Below are positions 14,909-62,821 of a DNA stretch of 64,000 nucleotides, piece by piece. How positions within the stretch are numbered: position 1 is the stretch's first letter; every line of letters starts with the position of its first letter. The notes beneath the pieces are model-generated. The model made no database searches. It had not been told where the DNA came from and saw only the letters and a list, made by a program, of their open reading frames with translations. The DNA is from Hyperoplus lanceolatus. Its lineage: Eukaryota; Chordata; Actinopteri; Uranoscopiformes; Ammodytidae. The stretch covers positions 15,643,001 to 15,707,000 of the forward strand of contig CM049404.1 of assembly GCA_026929865.2 (NCBI GenBank). The letters are read 5' to 3'. The translations under genes and the position numbers were made by a program.

Positions 14909-15973
14909 ATGAACGGCACAGAGGGACCGTATTTCTATATCCCTATGCTAAACACCACTGGCATTGTCCGGAGTCCTTATGAATACCCGCAGTATTACCT
15001 CGTCAACCCAGCCGCGTACGCTGGCCTGGGTGCCTACATGTTCCTGCTCATCCTTGTTGGCTTCCCCGTCAACTTCCTCACTCTGTACGTCACCATCGAA
15101 CACAAGAAGCTGCGGACCGCTCTAAACTACATCCTGCTGAACCTTGCTGTGGCCGACCTCTTCATGGTGCTAGGAGGATTCACCACCACAATGTACTCCT
15201 CTATGCATGGCTACTTTGTCCTCGGACGCCTTGGCTGCAATGTCGAAGGATTCTTGGCTACCCTTGGTGGTCAGATTGCGCTGTGGTCACTGGTTGTTCT
15301 GGCTATTGAAAGGTGGCTGGTTGTCTGCAAGCCCATCAGCAACTTCCGCTTCGGGGAGAATCACGCTATCATGGGTTTGGCCTTGACCTGGGTAATGGCC
15401 AGTGCTTGTGCCGTGCCCCCTCTTGTCGGTTGGTCTCGTTACATCCCAGAGGGCATGCAGTGCTCATGTGGAATCGACTACTACACACGTGCGGAGGGTT
15501 CCAACAACGAATCCTATGTCATCTACATGTTCGTCTGCCACTTTTGCATTCCACTGGTCATTGTGTTCTTCTGCTATGGCCGTCTGCTTTGTGCAGTCAA
15601 GGAGGCTGCTGCTGCCCAGCAGGAGTCTGAAACCACCCAGAGGGCCGAGAGGGAAGTCACCCGCATGGTCATCCTCATGGTCATTGCCTTCCTGGTATGT
15701 TGGGTACCCTATGCTAGTGTGGCCTGGTGGATCTTCACACATCAAGGCGCTGAGTTCGGACCAGTCTTCATGACCATTCCGGCCTTCTTTGCCAAGAGCT
15801 CTGCCATATACAACCCCTTGATCTACATCTGCTTGAACAAGCAGTTCCGCCACTGCATGATCACCACCTTGTGCTGCGGGAAGAATCCCTTTGAGGAGGA
15901 GGATGGAGCATCCACCTCTGCCTCCAAGACTGAGGCCTCCTCTGCCTCCTCCAGCTCTGTGTCTCCTGCATAA
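14909..15973 (+). CDS. rho (rh1): Rod opsin (rhodopsin, RH1), intronless
   Basis: Single-exon ORF of 354 codons for the rod visual pigment, a seven-helix GPCR that binds 11-cis-retinal and activates transducin in rod outer segments. It aligns without gaps to bovine rhodopsin (from memory) through helix 8, so bovine numbering applies. Visible: MNGTEGP start with N2 and N15 glycosylation sequons, C110/C187 disulfide, counterion E113 (codon 15245-15247), ERW in place of ERY at 134-136 (usual in teleosts), retinal Schiff-base lysine K296 in AFFAKSS (codon 15794-15796), NPxxY, palmitoylation cysteines 322/323, a Ser/Thr-rich tail and terminal VSPA (VxPx ciliary targeting motif). Tuning sites: D83, Q122 (E in most rod opsins), F261, A292. 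Start context gcaaccATG is a good Kozak match. Absence of introns fits the teleost rh1 retrogene; the intron-bearing exo-rhodopsin is a different locus. The gene is clearly more GC-rich than its flanks. Confidence 0.98.
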   Translation: MNGTEGPYFYIPMLNTTGIVRSPYEYPQYYLVNPAAYAGLGAYMFLLILVGFPVNFLTLYVTIEHKKLRTALNYILLNLAVADLFMVLGGFTTTMYSSMHGYFVLGRLGCNVEGFLATLGGQIALWSLVVLAIERWLVVCKPISNFRFGENHAIMGLALTWVMASACAVPPLVGWSRYIPEGMQCSCGIDYYTRAEGSNNESYVIYMFVCHFCIPLVIVFFCYGRLLCAVKEAAAAQQESETTQRAEREVTRMVILMVIAFLVCWVPYASVAWWIFTHQGAEFGPVFMTIPAFFAKSSAIYNPLIYICLNKQFRHCMITTLCCGKNPFEEEDGASTSASKTEASSASSSSVSPA

Positions 15974-16325
15974 CAGGGCCAACAACACTGGCCCCCTGAC
16001 CCACTACCCAAGAAGAAGACTTCTGCTCCCCCGGAGAAATGCGACTGACTGGGCAAATGTCTACAGAAATAACGGCATTTTTGTATTTTTTACAAACGAG
16101 CTGGTTCAGCATAAAGACAGTTACAGGAAAGGTCAGCCCATTACAGAGTTGTTCCTGTATGTACAGAATATCCAATTTAACTATCTATGAGATATTTTTT
16201 TCCTGAGAGTGAAGGGGAAAAATATGTTAATCGTTTACAATTTGATCCCATATGATATTGGCTTATTTTTGAATGTAGAGGCATGTAATCAAGGCAATGT
16301 ATAATAAAACGCACTTTGCAAATGA
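15974..16325 (+). other. rh1 3' UTR with poly(A) signal
   Basis: AT-rich sequence after the rh1 stop codon. The first canonical AATAAA is at 16303-16308, which would give a 3' UTR of about 350 nt. A second AATAAA lies near 16394-16399. Confidence 0.6.
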
Positions 16326-16851
16326 GACATCCTGTTAATGTTTTGCTTTTTTGCGTGGCCAAGTCCATATGACCGTAGTATAATAATCCAACAAATAAAT
16401 GTTTAAGACCTATTGAGAATGCATTTTTTTTTGTCAGTTTGTAATTGAGAGCTATTGTAGTGACTGCTCCTCTTTTGATACAGAACTAAATGGCATAGAC
16501 ACAAAGAATATTCTTTGAATTTGTTTTGCAAAGGCTTCTGCATTGCCACTATAATCTTATTTCAATAACAGGTCACCGTGGATTTAGAGAGCTTGACCTA
16601 CTTTAGGGATTATGACATTATTAACATTAGGGATGAATACACACCTGACACAACACAAGTTTTATCTGATGACTTATATTAATCACTAAGTAAAGGTTAA
16701 CACAGACAAAGACTTATTGGATAACACAATAAGCTAAACCTTACTCCTCCCTATGTAGCTTTTATACACAGTTACAGACATTCAATGAATGGTTTATTAC
16801 AAACTGTAATAGTGAAGGCTGGTGTATGAAAATATAATGAATAGTAATATA

Positions 16852-18138
16852 TAGGGCTGTCAACTTAACGCGTTAATTTCGATTAATTAATCACAGAAAA
16901 ATTAACGCGATTAAAAAAATTAACGCAGATTAATCGCACTTCTATAATGCCCTTTGACCCGGTGCAAAAGTGGTGCGTAGCTGCACCGAGCTGCACCTGA
17001 AGCAGACACAGCCCGCGCGGGTGAAAGGGAGAAAAGTAAAGAGAGAAGCAGGGGGCCGAGCAGAGCCGGCCCAAGCCTTCAGGGGGCCCTAAGCGAAATA
17101 TGATTTGGGGCCCCTCTCTAATGTTAGCGCTGCTGAAACTATAGATCTTTGTTAAATATCATTCACACACCCAGTGTTTTCTGCTAGTGCCTCCACTGTG
17201 CGGCTGTGCGAAAATATTAGACAGCCGAGATTCAGACCCTGTTAGGGGGGTCCGGGGGTATGCCCCCCCGGGAGATTTTTTTAACCTTTTCAAAGTGAAA
17301 TGCATGAATCTGGTGCACTTTGAGAGGAAAATTAAGAGAAAAATCTGAGAAATCTTGTGTGAACAAATAATTTGGAGACACTGGGTCAGACGAATTAGAA
17401 GCTATTGAAGAAGGACACATGGATTTTCCATAAAAATATTAATATAAAATCAAATATTATGGAGGGTCCTCTGGGTTGGGCTTGGAGCTCTTTTTCCTTT
17501 ATGGGACATATTTCTCTGTAACATAGTGAATGCATTTAAATGCAGTGTGAGGAACGAAGCAGAAGAACTCTGTTATCCAGCTACTGTATCTTTTTTTCCA
17601 CAGACAAGGCTGACATAGGCTATAGACTATACACAGTGCATGGGCAATTGAGGGCAGCCCCATTTCCAATTGTTTTTAAATAAACTCAATACACACTGTG
17701 CATGGATGTGAACGTGACATGATCAGATAATTTCGGATTTCCTCCGAGATGAACTAATTACATTTTTAGGCTATTAATTATCTAGACCAAAACATTGTAT
17801 TCCTTTTTTGTATGATAACTCACATTTGCATAATATGATGTTAATATCAAACACACAAACTAAAAACTAAAAAAAAAAAAAAATAAAAAATATATATATT
17901 TTTTTTTAGGGGGCCCCCCAGGCAGTCGGGGGCCCTAAGCGGCCGCTTAGTTCGCTTATGCCTCGGGCCGGCTCTGGGGCCGAGGGCTCTATAGACGGTT
18001 TAATAAGCATGAAGGTAGGAAGACATCTTACTTTATTGATTTAGTGGGTGCAACAATGTAGGCTAGGTTCAAAACAGTATCTCTCAATCTTTCTCCCCGT
18101 GTCTCAATTTTGTTAGCTAGCTGTCTCGTCGTCCGCGT

Positions 18139-18195
<57 letters not shown>

Positions 18196-18499
18196 CGTGT
18201 GTGTGTGTGTGTGTGCGCGTGCGTGCGTGTGTGTGTGCGTGTGTGTGTCTCTCAATATTTTTGCCTATGAGTACGACGATGGTGAATGAATCGGCATAAG
18301 CATCTGTGGCAGTGCAGCGCTGTCTGTTGTGGAGACAGAAGTTACGAGAGACGGAGAGAGAGAGAGAGAGACTAGCAGGCTATACAGCTGTTTATAAACA
18401 GGTATAAAAGTGTCATAAAAGTATGCGATTAATTTAGATTAATTAATCACAGAGCCTGTAATTAATTAGATTAATTTTTTTAATCGCTTGACAGCCCTA
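16852..18499. mobile_element. hAT-type non-autonomous element, copy 1
   Basis: Termini TAGGGCTGTCAA and TTGACAGCCCTA with exact 8-bp target duplication GTAATATA (16844-16851 and 18500-18507), the hAT signature. Subterminal DNA is rich in TTAACGCG and ATTAATTAATCAC. It contains a (GT)n array (about 18144-18250) and an (AG)n tract. Interrupted at 17061-17976 by another hAT element; without it the copy is about 724 bp and nearly identical to copy 2 at 63220-63927. No transposase. Confidence 0.92.
17061..17976. mobile_element. hAT-type non-autonomous element nested in copy 1
   Basis: Termini CAGAGCCGGCCC and GGGCCGGCTCTG with exact 8-bp target duplication GGGCCGAG (17053-17060 and 17977-17984). 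The empty site survives in copy 2 of the host element (near 63420: gggggccgagggctc), which proves the insertion. The interior includes GGGGTCCGGGGG and a long A/T tract near 17870-17905. 916 bp; no coding capacity seen. Confidence 0.93.
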
Positions 18500-18641
18500 G
18501 TAATATAGCAAACAGTTTACTTCATATGAGAAGTTATAATCATCAAATAAAAAAATCAAATGAAAATCCAGGTAAATGGGATTGATATTGAAAGGGTCAA
18601 GCAACACAAAGTACTAGGGGTAATAATTGATGATAAGTTAA

Positions 18642-19589
18642 AGCGGCTACGAGTAACATTTAAATATCTTTTAAACAGCTTCATGTTTCCTCTGATAATC
18701 ATAAATTACCTTTAACAGCAAACGAGACCATCAGTGCAAAGAAAGACGTTTTTAAATAGTTTTTATTATTGCATTTGGTCTGGTCGCACACCCAGTCCGA
18801 TTTTCGGTTCGCTCGTGCAGGCTCTATGGTCACATATCCGTATTGGTCGCAGATTTCAGTGTGGCGCAACAACGTGAATTGAGAAGCCTATCCCTCCAGA
18901 TGAGGGAAGGGGAGCGGGAGCCTTGTTTGATACAGTTATTTGTCGTCATAATGACTGATAACGGGGCTGAACCATCAAAGAAAAAAAAGAAAATGCAATG
19001 AAGAAAAGCTAAAAGGGAGAGTGATATAGGCTACGGGGGGTGGGGGGGACGAGGGCGTTGTCAAGCAACGTGTATACAATTTCACGAGAGCGAAACTGGA
19101 CTGCAGTGGGTACTCCTAAATGAATGAGTGGTTGGTACTAACACAAAGTTTGCTTTGCTTCACCATCATCAGATAACCATTATCTGAAATAGTAATTATT
19201 TACAACAACATAAACACATTACTTCATCGTGATCCATACTAACTGCCGTCTATCGTTCATTCGCTTTCTGTGAGGAGTCGGACACGTAGCCTAATCTTTC
19301 AGCTCCGTGGGAGAGAGTAGTTAGGTGACACTGCTGTATCAACTCATTGCAATCAGGTGCGTGTGGCAGTGACTGGCATTAGTTAATGCAGTGTCAAAAC
19401 CACTCTCACGGAGCCGAAAAGAGTCCTCACACTTTCAACACACGGACATGCACTATATTGCTCCCTTCTCAGTTCACACTCACGCGCCTGGCACGAGCTA
19501 CAAAACAGCTTTGCGACAGCGGGCGTCGTAAAAATACTACCGCTTTTGTCCAAAGGAGACGCCAACGTGCCATGTTACTCGTAGTAGCT
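18642..19589. mobile_element. TTAA-target DNA element (948 bp) inside the LINE
   Basis: TIRs AGCGGCTACGAGTAACAT (left) and AGCTACTACGAGTAACAT (right, reverse complement), flanked by TTAA at 18638-18641 and 19590-19593. The interrupted RT reading frame confirms the 4-bp duplication. Shares both ends, including ATCAGTGCAAAGAAAG and CCGCTTTTGTCCAAAGG, with the short element at 51920-52100. TTAA targets suggest piggyBac- or Kolobok-type mobilisation. Confidence 0.85.
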
Positions 19590-19593
19590 TTAA

Positions 19594-20174
19594 GTTGGAA
19601 ACCACAAGTTAGCCATATTAGAGGCAAAATAGCCAGGAGTATTTCTATACTTTGGAAAGCACAACATTGTTTCAATCAAAAGGCCTTACTTGTATTATAC
19701 TGGAGTTTAGTTTCCCCACATCTGCATTACTGTGCTGAGGTGTGGGGAAACACTTACAAAGGTAAATTGCACCCATTGGAGATCCTTCAAAAAAGAGCAA
19801 TGAGAATAATATATCAAGCAAATTACAGGGCACACACTAATAACTTCTTTATTGAAGGTAGAATTCTCAAATTACGGGACGTAGTAAGTTACCACACCGT
19901 ACAAATGATGTACAAGGCTTCAAAAAAAAGCCTTCCTGTCAGTTTACAAGCAATGTTTGAAGAAAGTGGAGTCTCGTATGATTTAAGAAGAAAAAGAAGA
20001 TTCACAGAGAAAAATATACAGACCACACTTAAATCATTTTCGATTTCTGTAAAGGGTATTAAATTATGGAATGAACTTGATGAAGATATCACAGGGAGTT
20101 GCAGTTTGCGAAATTTCAAAAAAATGTATGTTTCTAAAATTATGGAAAATTATAGACTGAAAGCAGAGCACTAA
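19594..20174 (+). pseudogene. Reverse transcriptase C-terminal part (LINE)
   Basis: About 193 codons ending in TAA. Contains YWSLVSPHLHYCAEVWGN, LEILQKRAMRIIY, NNFFIEGRILKLRD and FKKMYVSKIMENY, the usual order at the RT end of non-LTR retrotransposons. The frame stays open upstream to 19386, but that part belongs to the inserted TTAA element and is not LINE protein. Confidence 0.85.
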
Positions 20175-20619
20175 TAAGCGGAGTAAATGGCTACAGTGGA
20201 AGTAGAGGATAACAATGACTAATTAAAATTCATTGGGAAAATGGATAGCATGTCAGTTGTGCAAAGTCAATGATTAAGGAGAATGAAAGTTGACTGGGTA
20301 TTGGACTGCAGCTTAACAGACAAAAAAATGCATATTTGTGTGTTTTCTATCTTTTTATTTTTATTTTTATTTATTTTTTATTTTTTTTATTTTCTTTTGT
20401 TTTTTTTGTTTTTTTTGTTTTTTTTTGTTTTGTTTTTTGTGATCAGTAAATGTGTATCTGATTCTGAATCTGATGAAATTGGGGGCGGGACTCGATAAGC
20501 CTTAGGCTTCTTCCGTCACCCTTCGGACAACACTAATTAAGATGTCTGTTGTGAATGAGATAATTGTGTATTGTGTGGAATTGTCCGAAAGAATAATAAT
20601 AAATAAATAAATAAATAAT

Positions 20620-22469
20620 ATGATAGATAGCATACCCTGAAGGCTGTTTTACCTAACTAGGGATAGAAGTCGCTATAGCGATGAGCTAGTTTATCAATGA
20701 GCACAAAACCACGATAAATCTACACAGGTTTATAGTCTCAATGTTTTACATGAGCTATTAAATATATTACGGTAAGCTGTGATTCAAAAAAAAACTCCAT
20801 CGATGACGTGATGCCACACTCTCGGTTCTTGGTAGTGCAGTAAGCCACACTAGAGGAAAACCCGTCCAGATCTCTCCCATAATTAACCTTCATGCGTAGC
20901 TATAGTAGCCTAACCATCATACTGGTGGATCTTAAGTGGGATACAGATGTTCTCACGGTGTGATCTGAAGTCGAGCTCCAGCTGAGAGCTCAAGGGAAAG
21001 AAAATAAATCAATCACTTGCTGCTTTCATTTAGCACTAAAGAAGAACAGCTTCTCTTGTTGTGGTTATACAATCATGCTCTAAATATCTTAATGAAGCTA
21101 TTTGATGGATACTGGAAAGATAGCCATCTTATCATTCAAACACACACAATACCGTTTAGCTCTGTGTAAATAAATAGGCTGCCAGTTAGTATTAAGTTCA
21201 GGAGTATTCAGTAGAATAGAAAACAGCCCCCTGAACAGTTACTCAGTTCTGTACAGTGTCCTGCGTTGAAGTTCTTGAAACTGGTCTTTTTGAAGGTCTC
21301 GGTCTCATCTTGGAATCCCCGTAATTTTTCAACTTGGTCTTGTCCACGTCTCATTGTATTACACAATTTTAAAACGGGGTCAAGACCACAACTGTGGGGA
21401 TAATTAGGCCTTCTTATTACATACACACAAAAATATACAATATATGGCAATGAAAGAGGCTACTGAAGGTATCTTTTTTTGTGTTTGGGTGTTTTTATGA
21501 GAATGTGGATCTCTTTAAATGTGCCATGCAGTGTGGAACTCACACTGGGCTGGTCTTGGTCTTAACAAAGCCTTGGTCTTATCTCTGCCTTGATACTCCC
21601 TGGACTTGACTTGCCCTGAGTTCCAAATCACATACTCTTTCTTTTTACTACACTACATACTAAAGTACAGAAGAGTTTTAGGGCCACAGGAAGGGGAAAA
21701 AAATCAGATAAGGAAGATTTGTTTTCATTATGTCAAGAAATGTCAAGAATAAAGACGGAATGCTGCAAAATGCTGTTGGAGTTAGTGGTAGTGGAGCATT
21801 TATGTATTTTCAGCATACTACAATTGACGTGCATGTATTGGGATATCCTAAATCTTTTTCTGGCATACTAAATAGTAGGGGATTGGAACCTATTATTTAC
21901 TATCTATGATTGGAACGCAGGGTTAGTCTCAGTTTAGGTGTGCTTGACTTCAACACTGACAGTCTGACAGTCCGATCATTTTAAATATAATGTAGTATCA
22001 TTATATTGGACCATTTGACAAAACACTATATCAGGGATATGATATCTTTCAAAATATGAAAAACCCAAGATTTTTTATTTTTTCCTTGAGTGTATGCAGT
22101 TAGATGGTATGGTTTGCACTGCTGTACCTTCTGCACCATTTTGTGTTATACAAATGTGATGAAATACCCAAGCTATAGGCCTATGTAGACAAGCAAGGCA
22201 ATGGAGTTGACAGCCCATACTACTGACTTTTCATTCAATACTTTTCCATTTCCATGTTATTTTGTGGATTTTGAGAGTGTTTATAAACCAGTGTAAAGTC
22301 GCTGTTTGAAAAAATCCCCCAGTGTCGACTGTGTCTAAAACAAAGCCTGTTCCAACATAGTGTGACTGACTGACACTCCAGTGCAATTTCAATAAAAAGA
22401 GCATGCAAACTCAAAGGCCTCTCCAGGGAATTTAATGAACAGCGGCAGTGCAGAAATATGAAATCCTTT
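20620..22469. other. No gene recognised; repeats
   Basis: Between the LINE and magi1. About 21280-21610 holds imperfect GGTCTTG-rich repeats of a kind dispersed in fish genomes. The TIR element at 21614-21922 follows. The remainder is AT-rich without coding signal. Confidence 0.5.
21614..21922. mobile_element. Short TIR element (MITE-like)
   Basis: Ends CCCTGAGTTCCAAATCA and, in reverse complement, CCCTGCGTTCCAATCA. The interior has ACTACACTACATACTA and GGCATACTAAATAGTA, as in a MITE type common in fishes. No clear target duplication. Confidence 0.6.
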
Positions 22470-24669
22470 TGAATTTGTATGGAAAACTTTATTTGATAAT
22501 AAAAATAGCATTCACAGACTTCTTTTGATAGCTACACATACATTGTAATCCATCTCAAGGAAAGAAGCTGGATAAGTCCACATCTACTTGTACTTAGACT
22601 AATGTTATGTATAGCTTCATGGGTCAAATAAAGCTATGAACAATGTAGTATTTATATATGCATAGTTTTATAAAAAAAAGAAAAAGAAAAAAAAAGATTG
22701 GCCCATATACATGTACTGCTTTTATCAACACAGAGACAGCATTATGTCCGGAGCACATTGCAAGAACTAATGCTTGAAGAACACAGACTGCATACAAGTG
22801 CTTTATAATACAAAGGCAGGCTAACCATCGAGAGAGATTCAAACCATCAAACAGTTTCTGATTGACCAAATACAGTCTTACATTTTAAAATGTCTTTACA
22901 TACCTGATCCAGAGTAAATCAACACATTTCCCATAAATCATCAGGTCCATTTCAGAGATATAAACACAATATCACATTCCTCACTGCTGAGGTTTTTCAT
23001 AAATTTCTCTTTTGTACAAGAAAAAGGCAACATTTTATTCCTTGACAGGTTCCTAATACTTACATTGGGAAAAGAAACTCTTTACAGGTGATAGCCAACA
23101 GGTTAACTTCTAAAATGTGTTTCTTTTTTTCTCTTCTTCTTTTTTTTTGTTAATACAGTACCATGGTGACAACAGTGATCAAACAATGCATTTGTTGTGG
23201 TATATCCAATATATTTTGAGTTCTCTAATGAAACATAAAACAGAGAATACACATAAAACACATTATAAAGCAGCAGTCAGACTCCAGTGGCGTGACAGCA
23301 TGGCTCAGCATGGCAGATTAGTCGTCTCCTGTACCGGTACTTCATTACCAACACAACAAACCTCTTTCTGTCAGGACCAAGGCGGCGGTCGGTGCAAAAA
23401 TGTGTGTATCAGCAACATGAGGACAGGGCTAGCAATTACTGTGGGATTACAGTGCATGTTCCTTATCGATTATTTTTGCTCAGACCTATCAGATAAAATG
23501 GTTAAACTACACTTAGATTTACACATGCATGTCGTACAGGGACAATTTATACATCTGTTTGTTTTTCTTATTTTTTTTTCTTTTTGGCATATCTGACAAA
23601 TCATATATTATGGCAGCTTCAAGCTGGTATTCTGGCATAATGCAGATTTATCCAAGGTACTACATTTAAAATACGGTGAGCAACACATTTAGATAACTCT
23701 CATTTTCCCACAACAGAGAATCTACCATGATCTTTTTGCCTGTATTTATTAGTGAGTCAGGTCCCTTTCCTGCAACATCAGTACAAACTGAGTATTGTTA
23801 ATATCATTTTTATTGTTATAATCCTGTTCAAAGGGAAAAACTACAAGCACCATTGAACATTTTCCCATCAGTTGTCTGATATATTATCTTGATTTGGAGA
23901 GTGTGTGAATGTATTTAGGCAAAGGAGGGCAAGCTGCCACACATAATCAAGGATGCAAAACAAGTAAGGGTACAACATGCTTCCCCAGGTACAGTGTGCA
24001 CTTCTACCTTGGTCCTTACAAATTTGATGAGGCTTGCTCAAGATATGTGCCAAATTAAAAATAAATAGTGAGCAAATGCAAAAAAGTCATATATTATTTA
24101 TATAATTAACACTCTACATTTACCATCAGATCTTAAATTTAGAGTTTTTGCCTTGTCCAACGGGACCTTTCACAGTTCTTGTGAACCATTAGTGTCTTGT
24201 GCTATAGTTTGTTCAGTAAAGCAATTCAGGAATGGAAAAGACATCTAAAAACATGTTGAAAAAACAAGCTTAGTAGTTAGAAGTTACCACATCTGGAAGA
24301 ATGTTTCATACCTTTCGAGGGAACAAATATTCAGATTCAGCAATGCCTACAAAAAGCAATATCACTGATTTTATATGCAGGCACATACAATACCTTTACT
24401 ATAGTACAACAATTTATTTTATGTTTAAAATAACGATAACAATGACAAAAACAACCAGTATGAACTGATGGACGGATTGTACTCCTGCTGTTTTATGAAT
24501 CTCTGGATGGGATCACAAGTAGTTAAGTCAATCAAATTAATAAACAAACCAGTTGACCAAATAAAGCCTAAGAGTTAGTATCCTCAGAAGTCCAATTCCA
24601 GTGTATGGTACATATTTTGCACAGATAGAGGAGAGAGTGGCGAGGGGGGTGGGGGATCTCTGCTCTGCT
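22470..24669 (-). other. Probable magi1 3' UTR
   Basis: AT-rich, no coding potential, directly 3' of the magi1 stop. Poly(A) signals on the - strand (AATAAA) are visible at about 24413-24418, 23034-23039 and 22488-22493. The last would give a UTR of about 2.2 kb. The true end cannot be fixed by eye. Confidence 0.4.
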
Positions 24670-62079
<37,410 letters not shown>

Positions 62080-62080
<1 letters not shown>

Positions 62081-62335
62081 GTATGTCCGTCCTGGGAGAG
62101 GGATCCCTTACTCTGTCGACTCTCCCTGAGATTTCTTAATTTTTTTTTATTCCCTGTAAAGGGTTTTTACTGGGAGTTTTTTCTCAGCCGAACTAAGGGT
62201 GTAAGGGCAGGGTGTCATATTGTATCATATTGTATCATATATCATATTGTATGAAATGTAAAGCCCACTGAGACAAATGTATTTGTGATTTTGGGCTATA
62301 CAAATAAAACTGATTTGATTTTGATTTAATTTTGT
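62080..62335 (+). mobile_element. LINE 3' end (L2-like fish family)
   Basis: Contains GTCCGTCCTGGGAGAGGGAT, CTCTCCCTGAGATTTCTT, GGGTTTTTACTGGGAGTTTT and GGGCTATACAAATAAAACTG followed by a TTGATTTTGATT tail. This series is the well-known 3' UTR of an abundant fish LINE type. 5'-truncated, no coding part. Confidence 0.8.
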
Positions 62336-62821
62336 GATCAGTGTCGGCCATCCTGCATACAGCAATTCAAGACAACTAAACTACTGCAAAAATCTACAGG
62401 AGTCGAGGTTTTAGTTCACGACCCGTTTAAAAATAGAGATTCTTCTTCAAAATATCGATTTTTTTAACTGGGAAATTATACAGATATCATGAAAATTATA
62501 ATGATGATATTATGGACAAAACAATTAGAAAACAAGTCGAAGTCCTTAAAGACCCGTTTTGCTGTCTTACTCCGTCTCAACAATGTCCACATACACCAAT
62601 ATACACTGTGTGCACAATTATTAGACAAGTGAGGATTTTGGCCATATCATAATTTTTATGCATATTTCCCAACTTCAAGCTGTATAAACCTAAATGCTTA
62701 TTGGATTAAAGCATACCAGGTGATGTGTATTTGTGTAATGAGTTAAGGTGTGGCCTAAGTAGATCAACACTTTATATCAAGGTGTGCATAATTATTAGGC
62801 AGTTTCTCTTTCTCAGGCAAA

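Larger units (their letters stand above)
18551..20619 (+). mobile_element. LINE 3' fragment, split by a DNA element
   Basis: Reverse-transcriptase C-terminal coding is present in two pieces: 18551-18641 (VNGIDIERVKQHKVLGVIID) and 19594-20174 (SWKPQVSHIRGKIARSI through LLVLYWSLVSPHLHYCAEVW to the stop). Between them a 948-bp TTAA element is inserted; dropping it and one TTAA restores IIDDKLSWKPQ in frame. The 3' UTR carries GGGCGGGACTCGATAAGCC and ends in an (AATA)n tail at 20592-20619, typical of LINEs. It is 5'-truncated, with an in-frame stop at 18548-18550. Clade not assigned. Confidence 0.85.

Noticed and set aside
15464-15988. 174-codon open frame antisense to rh1
   Set aside because: Shadow of the GC-rich opsin gene; no recognisable domain.
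19386-20174. A single 262-codon gene
   Set aside because: The first part lies in the inserted TTAA element; only the part from 19594 is LINE reverse transcriptase.
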